Source: Sediminivirga luteola (lineage in GTDB: Bacteria > Actinomycetota > Actinomycetes > Actinomycetales > Brevibacteriaceae). Taken from it: 50,840 nt of DNA. Every line of letters starts with the position of its first letter. The first letter of the stretch is position 1. Location of the stretch: assembly GCF_014639315.1 (NCBI RefSeq), contig NZ_BMFY01000020.1, positions 1 to 50,840 of the forward strand, in the 5' to 3' direction. Positions 17,076-25,791 of this stretch are shown here, piece by piece. The translations under genes and the position numbers were made by a program. Below the pieces are notes generated by a model that was given only the letters and a program-made list of their open reading frames with translations, made no database searches and was not told where the DNA came from.

Positions 17076-17759
17076 CTATCGAGGTGTGGCTACGCGTTCG
17101 AGCCCATCAATGTCGAGAATCGTGACATCACGACGCCCGTGGAGTTCGATGACACCGGAGGCGGAGAGCGCGGCAAGGCGTCGGCTCAGAGTTTCTGGCG
17201 TGGTGCCCAGATAGGAGGCGATTTCGTACTTCGCCAACGGCAGCCACACTGTGGGCACGCCGTCTCGGATGCTGCCGGGCAGATCCAGCAAGTAGGCCGC
17301 GATGCGGGCACTGACATCGCTGGAGGTGATGGCGGCCAGCAATCGCTCGACGGAGGCGAGCCTGTCGGACAGAGTCCGCAGCATCCGCAGACCGACATCA
17401 GGGTAGTCGCGCAGCAGGGCCGAGAGGTCGGTGTGGTCGAAGACGCACATCCGGCTGTCTTCCAGCGCGACGACGAGGTCATTGGGCAGGTGGCCGGTCA
17501 GGAAGGCCCGTTCGCCCACGACATCACCGTCGGTCACCGTGCGCAGGATTTGTTCCTGGCCATTGGCCGCCGCATGGCTGACCTTGAGCTGTCCGCTGTG
17601 CATCACCAACAGACGCGACACCGACTGTCCTGGCGAATAGACCGTCTCTCCCTTGGCAACATGCACCGGGCGGACGAACTCCGCGACCCGCAACTGCTCC
17701 TCGCGGGTGAGTCCTTGGAAGATCGGCACGCGGCTGACGCACAAATCATCCACAGGCAT
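17076..17759 (-). CDS. Crp/Fnr-family transcriptional regulator
   Basis: A 227-residue regulator. Residues about 10-125 form a cyclic-nucleotide-binding-like sensor fold (KGETVYSPGQ, GDVVGERAFLTG). Residues about 150-220 form the winged helix with recognition helix TPETLSRRLAALSASGVI. The N-terminal four-cysteine cluster of true FNR is absent: only Cys7 and one internal Cys (MCVFD) are visible. The effector is therefore unknown. It is divergent from the HMA chaperone/P-type ATPase genes and probably controls them from the shared intergenic region, where an FNR-like box lies. Confidence 0.87.
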   Translation of the reverse strand: MPVDDLCVSRVPIFQGLTREEQLRVAEFVRPVHVAKGETVYSPGQSVSRLLVMHSGQLKVSHAAANGQEQILRTVTDGDVVGERAFLTGHLPNDLVVALEDSRMCVFDHTDLSALLRDYPDVGLRMLRTLSDRLASVERLLAAITSSDVSARIAAYLLDLPGSIRDGVPTVWLPLAKYEIASYLGTTPETLSRRLAALSASGVIELHGRRDVTILDIDGLERVATPR

Positions 17760-17853
17760 GTGGCAAGTCTACCGGAGTCGGCATCGGCGCCGCGGGACCG
17801 GACAGCGGCAGCGGCAGCGGCAGCGACGCCTCGGTAGCAGGCGCGCACCGAAC

Positions 17854-17867
17854 ATGATCTATGTCAA
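17854..17867. promoter_or_regulatory. Candidate FNR-like operator
   Basis: ATGAT-CTAT-GTCAA matches 8 of 10 positions of the FNR/ANR consensus TTGAT-N4-ATCAA. It lies between the divergent Crp/Fnr gene and the HMA gene, about 75 bp upstream of the latter. That is a reasonable place for an activator site near -41 of a promoter with a short leader. Confidence 0.5.
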
Positions 17868-17935
17868 GGAGTTCCGGGCGCCGCAAACCTATCGTGAAGG
17901 TACCAATAAGGAACACATCACGAAAGGGGTCCACA

Positions 17936-18181
17936 ATGGCCACCTCCACCTCCACCCCCACCACCACTCACACCGTCCTGAGAGCGGAGGGATTCTCCTG
18001 CCCGTCGTGCGTGGCGAAGATCGAGAAGCAGGTCGGGCGACTCAAGGGTGTCGAGAACGTGAAGGTCCACTTCGCCTCCGCCCGCATCGAGGTCGACCAT
18101 GACGCCGAGCGCATCTCCGTGGATGACCTCGTCGCCGCTATCGCCAAAGCCGGCTACAGGGCCGCACCGTCTGCCTTCTGA
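17936..18181 (+). CDS. Heavy-metal-associated (HMA) copper-chaperone-like protein
   Basis: An 81-residue single HMA domain of the CopZ/ATX1 fold. The metal-binding pair is in GFSCPSCVAKIE (Cys22, Cys25). The rest follows the beta-alpha-beta pattern with VEDV-like GVENVKVHFASARIEVDHD. SCPSC replaces the common MxCxxC start. The ATG at 17936 follows AAAGGGG; the frame opens upstream at 17861 but without homology. It probably hands metal to the P-type ATPase encoded next, which lacks its own HMA domain. Confidence 0.85.
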   Translation: MATSTSTPTTTHTVLRAEGFSCPSCVAKIEKQVGRLKGVENVKVHFASARIEVDHDAERISVDDLVAAIAKAGYRAAPSAF

Positions 18182-18275
18182 GGCCAACGGCCCCCGCGGG
18201 CCGCCTGCGGACATCCTTCCGACATTCCACTCTGCCGGTCTGCTGGCACGAGACCCAGAAAGGTCGTACCCGAAA

Positions 18276-20279
18276 GTGAACAGGCTCCAAAAATGGGTCT
18301 ATGGGAACTGGTCAGTCCCCGTCGTGTCCGGCGTGCTCATCATCATCTCCTTCGCCATCCAGTGGCTGGCCGGGGGTGTCGCCAACCTCACCGTCAGCCC
18401 CCAGTGGTGGCTCGACGCCGGGGCCCACGCCACTCACGCCAGCGCGGCTTTCACCCTCGGGGATGTCTTCATGATCGCCGCGGCCGTGGTTGCCGGCTAC
18501 GGGATCGTGGTGAAGGCGGTGCGCGCGCTGATCGCCAAGGTCGTCGGCATCGACCTGCTCGTGTCGGTTGCGGCTATCGGCGCGGTCATCATCGGCAACT
18601 TCTGGGAGGCCGCGGCGGTCACGTTCCTGTTCGCGATCGGCCACGCGCTGGAAGCTGCGACCCTGAACAAGACCCGCTCGGCACTGGCCGAACTCGTCGC
18701 CGTCGCCCCGGATTCCGCGATCGTTGTGCGCGATGGCGAGCAACAGGAGATCCCTGCCGGGCAAGTGAGAATGGGCGAGATCGTCCTGGTCAAGAACGGT
18801 GCGAAGGTCCCCGTGGACGGCCAGGTCGTCTCCGGCACCGGTGCCATCGACGAGGCCTCCATCACCGGCGAGTCCATCCCGGTGGAGAAAACTAAAGGCG
18901 GGCAGGTCTTCGCCGGCACCGTCTCCCGCGGCGGCTTCCTACAGGTCCTGGCCACTGGCATCGGCGCAGATACCACCTTGGCCCGCATCATCCACCGTGT
19001 GGAAGAGGCTCAGGACGCCAAGGCCAAGACCCAGGCCTTCATCGACCGGTTCTCCACGTGGTACACCCCCGCCGTCATGGTCCTGGCCCTGGTGGCCGGA
19101 CTTATCAGCGGAGACGTGGTGCTGGCCCTGACCCTGTTGGTCATCGGCTGCCCGGGCGCCCTGGTGATCTCCATCCCGGTCGCCATCGTGGCGGGCATCG
19201 GCCGCGCCGCGCGCAACGGCATCCTCATCAAGGGCGGCGAGTTCCTGGAGACCTCCGCGAAGATCACGGCGGTCGCCGTGGACAAGACCGGCACCCTCAC
19301 CGAGGGCAAACCGCAGCTGACCGACGTCATCATCCTGGATTCCACGCTCGACCGTACGGAGGTGTTGCGCTGGGCCGCGGCAGCTGAGGCCGGCTCCGAA
19401 CACCCATTGGCCCGCCCCATCCTGGAGACCGCCCGCGAGGAGGGCGTTGCCCCGCAGGGCATCCCCGGCGCCGTCACCCCGGTCCCCGGCAAGGGCATCG
19501 TGGCGAACGTCAATGGCCGCCAGGTGCTGATCGGCAACCCGCCGCTACTGGAGCAGTACGGCATTGCCTCGGGCATCGCCGAGGCTGCGCAGGCCGCCCA
19601 GGACCTGGCCGCCGCCGGGAAAACACCTATGATCGTCGCTGTTGACGGGAGGGTGATCGGCGTCGTCGCCGTCGCGGACCAGATCCGCCAGGACGCACCG
19701 GAGATGGTCGCGCGACTGCACCGGGCCGGCGTCGAGAAGGTCGTCATGCTCACCGGTGACACCCGACTGGTGGCCGAGGCCGTCGGCAAAGCCACCGGGA
19801 TCGACGAGATCCACGCCTCCCTGCTCCCTGAGGACAAGCTGGACGCTGTCACCGAGCTACAGCGCCAGGGCCACACGATCGCGATGGTCGGTGACGGCGT
19901 CAATGACGCTCCGGCTCTCGCCACCGCGAACATCGGCGTGGCGATGGGTGCGGCAGGCTCGGCCGTGGCCGTGGAGACCGCGGACATCGCCCTGATGGGC
20001 GACAACCTGCTCAAGCTGCCCGAGGCCATCGGCCTGGCCAAGCGAACCGTGAACGTGATGAAGCAGAACATCGCGATCGCCCTGATCACCGTGGTGCTGC
20101 TACTGGCCGGAGTCTTCGCCGGCGGAGTGACCATGTCGATCGGCATGCTCGTCCACGAAGCCTCCGTGCTCGTGGTGATCGCCAACGCGATGCGGCTGCT
20201 GCGAAACACCCGAGACTCCACGACGATGCCAAAGAGTGAACGCACCATCGGGACAGCTGCGGAGCAGGTGGCCGCCTGA
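18276..20279 (+). CDS. Heavy-metal P-type ATPase with CPG motif
   Basis: A 667-residue P1B-like ATPase with no HMA domain. The actuator loop is ITGES (196-200), the transmembrane metal motif is GCPGALVIS (CPG at 292-294) in place of CPC, the phosphorylation site is VDKTGT (Asp336), and the hinge is GDGVNDAPAL. CPG replaces the second metal-site cysteine with glycine, so the substrate is uncertain. The GTG at 18276 was chosen because the downstream sequence begins at the pre-helix NRLQKWVYGNWS, as in homologues; an AGAAAGG lies 12 bp upstream. The HMA gene directly before it suggests a delivery partner. Confidence 0.85.
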   Translation: MNRLQKWVYGNWSVPVVSGVLIIISFAIQWLAGGVANLTVSPQWWLDAGAHATHASAAFTLGDVFMIAAAVVAGYGIVVKAVRALIAKVVGIDLLVSVAAIGAVIIGNFWEAAAVTFLFAIGHALEAATLNKTRSALAELVAVAPDSAIVVRDGEQQEIPAGQVRMGEIVLVKNGAKVPVDGQVVSGTGAIDEASITGESIPVEKTKGGQVFAGTVSRGGFLQVLATGIGADTTLARIIHRVEEAQDAKAKTQAFIDRFSTWYTPAVMVLALVAGLISGDVVLALTLLVIGCPGALVISIPVAIVAGIGRAARNGILIKGGEFLETSAKITAVAVDKTGTLTEGKPQLTDVIILDSTLDRTEVLRWAAAAEAGSEHPLARPILETAREEGVAPQGIPGAVTPVPGKGIVANVNGRQVLIGNPPLLEQYGIASGIAEAAQAAQDLAAAGKTPMIVAVDGRVIGVVAVADQIRQDAPEMVARLHRAGVEKVVMLTGDTRLVAEAVGKATGIDEIHASLLPEDKLDAVTELQRQGHTIAMVGDGVNDAPALATANIGVAMGAAGSAVAVETADIALMGDNLLKLPEAIGLAKRTVNVMKQNIAIALITVVLLLAGVFAGGVTMSIGMLVHEASVLVVIANAMRLLRNTRDSTTMPKSERTIGTAAEQVAA

Positions 20280-20384
20280 CGCCCATCCCGGGGCAATGGA
20301 CCCACCCCGGACACCGGGCACCTCCAAGACTCAAAACAACGACGCGAACACCAAAATCAACACACGAAACAGAGGAGACCGACC

Positions 20385-20810
20385 ATGAGCGAAAAGAACT
20401 TCACCCTTGGCGACAACGTCGAGCATTTCACCATCGAGGACGTGGCCAGGGATAATCCTGACTTCCGGAAGGTGCTGTGGACCGGAGAACACACCCAGAT
20501 CGTGGTGATGACCATTCCGCCCGGTGGCGAGATCGGAGACGAGGTCCACGAACACACCGATCAGATCCTGACCTTCGTCTCCGGAACCGGCGAAGCCGAC
20601 CTCAATGGCCACACCCACCCCATCGATGCCGGTGACCAGTGCGCGGTACCCGCCGGTGCCCAGCACAACTTCCGCAACACCGGCGACGAGCCGCTGGTGC
20701 TGTACACCAACTACAGCCCACCCGAGCACGCTACCGGCGCCGTATTCGCCACCCGGGAAGAGGCTGACGCCGCCGAAGCCGCCGGTGAGGACGAACCGCC
20801 CCGGTCCTGA
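20385..20810 (+). CDS. Cupin-domain protein
   Basis: A 141-residue small cupin. Motif 1 is seen as GEIGDEVHEHTDQILTFVSGTGE with the histidine/glutamate metal ligands. Motif 2 is seen as DQCAVPAGAQHNFRNTG. An acidic tail rich in Glu/Ala follows. Small cupins of this sort bind a metal in the barrel and may act as isomerases, dioxygenases or metal-dependent binding proteins; no reaction can be named. GAGGAG precedes the ATG. It lies between the P-type ATPase and an oxidoreductase gene on the same strand. Confidence 0.85.
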   Translation: MSEKNFTLGDNVEHFTIEDVARDNPDFRKVLWTGEHTQIVVMTIPPGGEIGDEVHEHTDQILTFVSGTGEADLNGHTHPIDAGDQCAVPAGAQHNFRNTGDEPLVLYTNYSPPEHATGAVFATREEADAAEAAGEDEPPRS

Positions 20811-20892
20811 CCGCCACCGCCACCGCCACGAAAGACCCACCCGGGACGTCGACGACGCGCCACCCAGTCCAGATCAGAAGGAGATTCGATTC

Positions 20893-21798
20893 ATGTCCAA
20901 GGTTTATGTCTTCACCGGCTACGGCGGACCCGAGACCCAGCAACTGATCGAGGGGCCTGTTCCAACGCCCGGGCCCGGGGAACTGGCCATCGAAGTCCGA
21001 GCCGCCGGTGTAAATCCGGCGGACTGGAAGATCCGGGAAGGCCAGCTGGGCCGTCACTGGAGCCTGCCGGCGCCGATGGGCCGTGAAGCCGCCGGCGTAG
21101 TCACTGAGGTCGGCGACGGGGTCGAGGACTTCGCCGTGGGCGACGAGGTGCTCGGCCTGGTGGCGCCCGGGCAGGGTGGAATGGCCGAGCACACACTGCT
21201 GCGCGCCTCCACGACTGTGGCCAAGCCCGAGGAGATCTCCTTCGCCGACGCGGCCACCATCCCGGTGGCCGCAGCCACGGCCTACGACGCCACCCACCAG
21301 ATTGAACTCAAACCTGGACAGACCCTGCTACTGCTCGGCGCCGGCGGCGGAGTGGGACTGATGGCGACCCAGATTGGTCGCGTGCACGAGTTCACGGTCA
21401 TCGGCGTGGCCAGCGCAACCAAGCGGGAACTCGTCGAGTCAACTGGTGCCACCTTCATCGAATCCGGTCCAGGGGTGGCCGATCGGGTGCGGCAGGTGAG
21501 TGCCGACGGCCCCGACCTGATTGTTGATCTCGTCGGTGGCGATGCGCTGCGTGCTGTTGCGGACCTGGTGCCCGACCGAACCCGGATCATCTCCGCAGCG
21601 GACCCAGACACCGCCGCCGAGCTGGGCGGCCTGGCCCTGGCACGCACGGATGAGGCCATGGCCAAGATCACCGAGGTCATCCAATACGGACTGGTCGATC
21701 CCCACGTGGACGCTCAGTTCGCCCTTGATCAAGCAGATCAGGCGATTGCCGCAGTGGAGACCGGACACGCCGCTGGAAAGATCATCGTGGTGCCCTAA
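20893..21798 (+). CDS. NADP-dependent quinone-type oxidoreductase (MDR family)
   Basis: A 301-residue medium-chain dehydrogenase/reductase of the zinc-free quinone oxidoreductase type. The N-terminal GroES-like domain shows AAGVNPADWKIREG and GREAAGVVTEVGDGV. The Rossmann domain shows LGAGGGVGLMATQIG for the dinucleotide. The structural zinc cysteines of alcohol dehydrogenases are missing. AAGGAG lies before the ATG at 20893; the longer open frame upstream overlaps the cupin gene. It may detoxify quinones or carbonyls produced under metal stress, which is inference from its neighbours. Confidence 0.87.
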   Translation: MSKVYVFTGYGGPETQQLIEGPVPTPGPGELAIEVRAAGVNPADWKIREGQLGRHWSLPAPMGREAAGVVTEVGDGVEDFAVGDEVLGLVAPGQGGMAEHTLLRASTTVAKPEEISFADAATIPVAAATAYDATHQIELKPGQTLLLLGAGGGVGLMATQIGRVHEFTVIGVASATKRELVESTGATFIESGPGVADRVRQVSADGPDLIVDLVGGDALRAVADLVPDRTRIISAADPDTAAELGGLALARTDEAMAKITEVIQYGLVDPHVDAQFALDQADQAIAAVETGHAAGKIIVVP

Positions 21799-21979
21799 GG
21801 CTGGCTCCACCGACACCACCGGGGGCGTGGGTGATTAACCGGCAAATCCGAAGACGAACACATGACAACAGATAACCACCATGGGAACGACCACCGGCAC
21901 TGGGCCGCTTCCATTGGCTGACGAGCCGGGTGTCCTTAAGCCCGCCCGCCGCATACCCATACCGGGTAAAGAAAGGAGC

Positions 21980-24241
21980 ATGATGACGCGACCCGATCAT
22001 CACCGAACGCCAGAATCACCCACACCTGAGCAGCACGGAGACCATCCCGACACGCACTCGGGCGCCACGGATCACGGCGACAAGCACTCCGATGGCGGCG
22101 GTCACGACCATCATCACGCGCCTTTCCATTACGGCAGTCCAGATCATGACCCAGCACACCGTGACGAGCACGCCGGCCACCATGGCGATCACGGTCAGGC
22201 CGGCCAGCACCACGCCGGGCACGAGGACCACGGCGGTCATGCAGGCCACGGCGACCACGTCGGGCAGTTCAGGCGGCTGTTCTGGATCATGCTGGTTCTG
22301 GCGGTGCCAGTGGTGGGCTTCAACGACATGTTCGCCGACCTCCTGGGCTACCAGCTCCCCGATGCCGGATGGGTGTGGTGGGTCTCCCCAATTCTGGGCA
22401 CCGTGATGTATGTCTGGGGCGGCCGGCCGTTCTTGACCGGCGCGGTTTCTGAGCTCCGCGCCCGCCAACCCGGCATGATGCTTCTCATCGGCCTGGCGAT
22501 CACCGTGGCGTTCATCGCCTCCTGGGGCGCGAGTCTGCGAATTCTGGATCTCGAGTTGAACTTCTGGTGGGAACTGGCCTTGCTGGTGGTCATCATGCTG
22601 CTGGGCCACTGGATCGAGATGCGTTCCCTGGCGCAGACCACCTCCGCACTCGATTCCTTGGCTGCCCTGCTGCCCGACGAGGCCGAGAAGATCGACGGCG
22701 ACGACGTGGTCACAGTCGCTCCGGCCGACCTCGCGGTCGGTGACATCGTCATCGTGCGCCCCGGCGCCTCCGTGCCCGCCGACGGCAGAATCACCGACGG
22801 CTCGGCGAGCATGGACGAATCCATGGTCACCGGCGAATCCAAGTCCGTCCGACGCGAGACCGGCGAGCAGGTGGTCGCCGGCACGGTGGCCACCGATTCA
22901 GGCTTGCGCATCGAGGTCACCGCGATCGGCGAGGACACCGCCCTGGCCGGTATCCAGAAGCTGGTGACCGACGCGCAGGCATCATCCTCGCGCGCTCAGC
23001 GCATCGCCGACACGGCGGCGGCCTGGTTGTTCTGGTTCGCAATCGGTGCGGCCGCGATCACCGCCGTCATCTGGAGCTTCCTAGGGATGCCGGATACGGC
23101 GGTGGTACGGACGATCACCGTGCTGGTGATCGCCTGCCCGCACGCACTGGGGTTGGCGATCCCGCTGGTGGTCTCGATCGCCACCGAACGCGCCGCCCGC
23201 GGCGGAGTGCTGGTCAAGGACCGCCTCGCGCTGGAGTCGATGCGAACGGTGGACACCGTCCTGTTCGACAAGACCGGAACCCTGACCAAGGGCGAGCCCA
23301 ACGTCACCGGGATCGAACCGATCGAAGGGCACACCGAAGACGAGGTGCTGGCTCTGGCCGCAGCAGCCGAGAGCGACAGCGAGCACCCGCTGGCAAGGGC
23401 CGTGGTCGGGGCGGCGCGCGCCCGTGAGCTGGCCGTGGCCGAGGCGACCGACTTCTCCTCCTCGCCCGCTGTGGGTGTGAGGGCCAGGGTGGACGGCACC
23501 GTAGTCGAGGTCGGCGGCCCCCACCTCCTGGACCAGCGTGGCCTCGACGAACTCGCCGTCGCCGATGAGTGGCGCACCGAGGGCGCGATCATCCTGCACA
23601 TCCTTGCCGACAGCCAGGTGATCGGCGCGCTGCGGTTGGCCGATGAGGTCCGGTCCGAGTCCCGCGACGCCATCGATGCGCTCCACGCTGCCGGTGCGCA
23701 GGTCGTGATGATCACCGGCGACGCCCAGGCCGTGGCCGACACCGTCGCCGCCGAGCTGGGCATCGACCGAGTCTTCGCCGGGGTCCGGCCGGAGGACAAG
23801 GCCGCCATGGTCGCCGAACTTCAGGGCGAGGGCCGCAAGGTGGCCATGGTCGGCGATGGAGTCAACGATGCCCCGGCACTGGCCCAAGCCGATGTCGGCA
23901 TCGCCATCGGCGCAGGCACCGACGTGGCCATCGGCTCCGCCGGTGTCATCCTGGCCAGCTCGGACCCGCGCTCGGTGCTGTCGGTCATCGACCTCTCTCG
24001 GGCCTCGTACCGGAAGATGAAGCAGAACCTCTGGTGGGCCGCCGGCTACAACCTCATCTCCGTACCGCTGGCCGCCGGAGTGCTCGCACCGATCGGATTC
24101 GTACTGCCGATGAGCGTTGGCGCGATCCTCATGTCCGCCTCGACCGTGGTGGTCGCGCTCAACGCCCAGTTGCTGCGTCGGCTAGATCTGACTCCAGCCC
24201 ACAGCACCTCCAGGTTCCTCGACCGCGATACGTCCGGGTGA
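21980..24241 (+). CDS. Copper-type P-type ATPase (CopB-like, CPH motif)
   Basis: A 753-residue P1B-3-type ATPase. The first ~94 residues are an extended His/Asp-rich metal-binding tail with many HxxH and HHH groups in place of HMA domains. The transmembrane motif is ACPHALGLA (CPH at 386-388), the signature of CopB copper/silver exporters. The phosphorylation site is FDKTGT (Asp430), with TGES upstream and GDGVNDAPAL downstream. AAGGAG lies immediately before tandem ATGs at 21980 and 21983; the second has the better spacing. It closes the metal island. The rearranged stretch that follows suggests that the downstream end of the cluster was lost. Confidence 0.9.
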   Translation: MMTRPDHHRTPESPTPEQHGDHPDTHSGATDHGDKHSDGGGHDHHHAPFHYGSPDHDPAHRDEHAGHHGDHGQAGQHHAGHEDHGGHAGHGDHVGQFRRLFWIMLVLAVPVVGFNDMFADLLGYQLPDAGWVWWVSPILGTVMYVWGGRPFLTGAVSELRARQPGMMLLIGLAITVAFIASWGASLRILDLELNFWWELALLVVIMLLGHWIEMRSLAQTTSALDSLAALLPDEAEKIDGDDVVTVAPADLAVGDIVIVRPGASVPADGRITDGSASMDESMVTGESKSVRRETGEQVVAGTVATDSGLRIEVTAIGEDTALAGIQKLVTDAQASSSRAQRIADTAAAWLFWFAIGAAAITAVIWSFLGMPDTAVVRTITVLVIACPHALGLAIPLVVSIATERAARGGVLVKDRLALESMRTVDTVLFDKTGTLTKGEPNVTGIEPIEGHTEDEVLALAAAAESDSEHPLARAVVGAARARELAVAEATDFSSSPAVGVRARVDGTVVEVGGPHLLDQRGLDELAVADEWRTEGAIILHILADSQVIGALRLADEVRSESRDAIDALHAAGAQVVMITGDAQAVADTVAAELGIDRVFAGVRPEDKAAMVAELQGEGRKVAMVGDGVNDAPALAQADVGIAIGAGTDVAIGSAGVILASSDPRSVLSVIDLSRASYRKMKQNLWWAAGYNLISVPLAAGVLAPIGFVLPMSVGAILMSASTVVVALNAQLLRRLDLTPAHSTSRFLDRDTSG

Positions 24242-24296
24242 ATACCCGACCGGACCGACATCAGATTCGCCAAGCCACGAAACAGGAGCAGACAGG

Positions 24297-24566
24297 ATGG
24301 CCACCGAGACCAAAACACCGCTTGGTCAAGTTTTGAACGGCCGTGGTTGGATGCGCCCCGCATGCACCTGTCTCAAACCTCTGCTGCTTGCATTCCAAAC
24401 GCTGACCTCCGCACCTCGACAGAACGTGAAGCAGGCCTCCAGACGTCAAGCAGTCCCAGACGGACTCACTGGGTCGTTGAAGCGTCCACCCGCGCTGTCA
24501 AGGCCTGTTGCTGACGCCAGGCTCAGCGCCGTAGCCGACGCTTCCGGACGACGCATACCCGTGTGA
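24297..24566 (+). CDS. Uncertain short reading frame after copB-like gene
   Basis: The 24242-24614 stretch holds no recognisable gene. An ATG at 24297 has AGGAG eight bases upstream and opens an 89-codon frame beginning MATETKTPL. The remainder has no family features and an unusual mix of Cys, Arg and Pro. The good ribosome-binding site suggests that the 5' end of a real gene survives here and that the rest was lost at a recombination junction soon after. Confidence 0.25.
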   Translation: MATETKTPLGQVLNGRGWMRPACTCLKPLLLAFQTLTSAPRQNVKQASRRQAVPDGLTGSLKRPPALSRPVADARLSAVADASGRRIPV

Positions 24567-24614
24567 CGTAAGGATGACTCGGAGCGCTGGCCGCGAGGAT
24601 CAATCGGACCACTG

Positions 24615-25550
24615 GTGAGTCGAGATGGGGACCCCGATACACCTGATCTCGACCGGTTCGCGCCGGTCGTCGCACGTACGAGGTCGATACACCACCCCAT
24701 CGCGCCGGTGGCGTACGACTGCGTGAAACTGATCTTCGTACGCGCCGGCTCAGCAATCTTATTGAGCGAGTTCGGCGAGAAACCGGTGACCATCGGCGAC
24801 GTCGTCATGCTCGGTGCCAACACGCTGTGCGGCAGTGAACCTGAGTGCTCGATCACGGTAACCACTCTCTACCTCGACCATGACTACGTGGTCGATCAGG
24901 TGTTCTGGCAGTACGCCGCGCAGTTAGCGGATCGATGGGACGCGCAGGACTTCGCCGAGAAGCTGTACTCCGAGCCAGCCCAGATACTCCAGCTCGGCGA
25001 GGACCAGGCCGGGATGCTGATGCCGTGGCTCGATGAGCTTGTGGCGCTGAGCATTGACGGCCCCTCGCCAGAGCGGTTCTACCGGCTGCAAGCACTGCTG
25101 TTCGCCGTGCTGGATATCGTGACGCCGTACGTGAGAACGACTACCATGCGACGGACGCCGAGACAACGGAAATCGACCCGGCCCGGCCTGCCACACCATC
25201 GCCGGTTCGCACCCCTGCGTTCCGAGGCCCGCGCTGCGGCCCACCTCCTGCGCGAGCAGCCGACTCTGAGATGGACGCTGCGAGAACTAGCCGGTGCCGT
25301 GCACTTGTCGCCGTCGCAGCTCGGTCGGGTCTTCGTCGAGGCCTACGGCGCCACCCCGATGACGTACCTGACGACACTGCGTGCCGAACTCCTGGCCCGC
25401 TTGCTGCGCGAGACGAACCTGCCCATCGAGGTGGCGATGGGTGAGGTCGGCTGGCGCAGCCGGGGTCACGCCGCTCGACTGTTCCGCCAGGCCGTCGGCG
25501 TCACCCCGACGCGGTACCGGCAACTCAGCCGGGATGAGGGCGACGTCTGA
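24615..25550 (+). CDS. AraC-family transcriptional regulator
   Basis: A 311-residue regulator. The N-terminal ~170 residues look like a cupin-type sensor (CVKLIFVRAGSAILL, GDVVMLGANTLCG). The C-terminal ~100 residues are the double helix-turn-helix of AraC, with LRELAGAVHLSPSQLGRVF and the conserved GWRSRGHAARLFRQAVGVTPTRYRQ. An arginine-rich linker lies between. The start is GTG at 24615. It sits ahead of the ArdC-like gene, and its target genes and inducer are unknown. Confidence 0.85.
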   Translation: MSRDGDPDTPDLDRFAPVVARTRSIHHPIAPVAYDCVKLIFVRAGSAILLSEFGEKPVTIGDVVMLGANTLCGSEPECSITVTTLYLDHDYVVDQVFWQYAAQLADRWDAQDFAEKLYSEPAQILQLGEDQAGMLMPWLDELVALSIDGPSPERFYRLQALLFAVLDIVTPYVRTTTMRRTPRQRKSTRPGLPHHRRFAPLRSEARAAAHLLREQPTLRWTLRELAGAVHLSPSQLGRVFVEAYGATPMTYLTTLRAELLARLLRETNLPIEVAMGEVGWRSRGHAARLFRQAVGVTPTRYRQLSRDEGDV

Positions 25551-25791
25551 CCGTTTCGATACACATCTTCGCATTTGCGATACGCCGATCCGCATCATCG
25601 GTCGATCCCGGCTCGTATCTGGGTTGTGGGCTGGTAGTCCGGGAGGGACTCGTTGGGTTCACCGCCGCGCCTGACGGTCACATCGCCCGTTTCGTTGTCC
25701 GTCTCCTCGCCCCTGGTGGTCCCGGCGTACCTGAGGGTCACCGAGCCAGTACTGGCCCGGTGCTCAGGGTATCGGGAAGGGGACAGCGAGA

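Noticed and set aside
20287-20310. Hairpin CCGGGG/CCCCGG after the CPG ATPase gene as terminator
   Set aside because: Only 6 bp, no T-run, and common by chance at this GC content.
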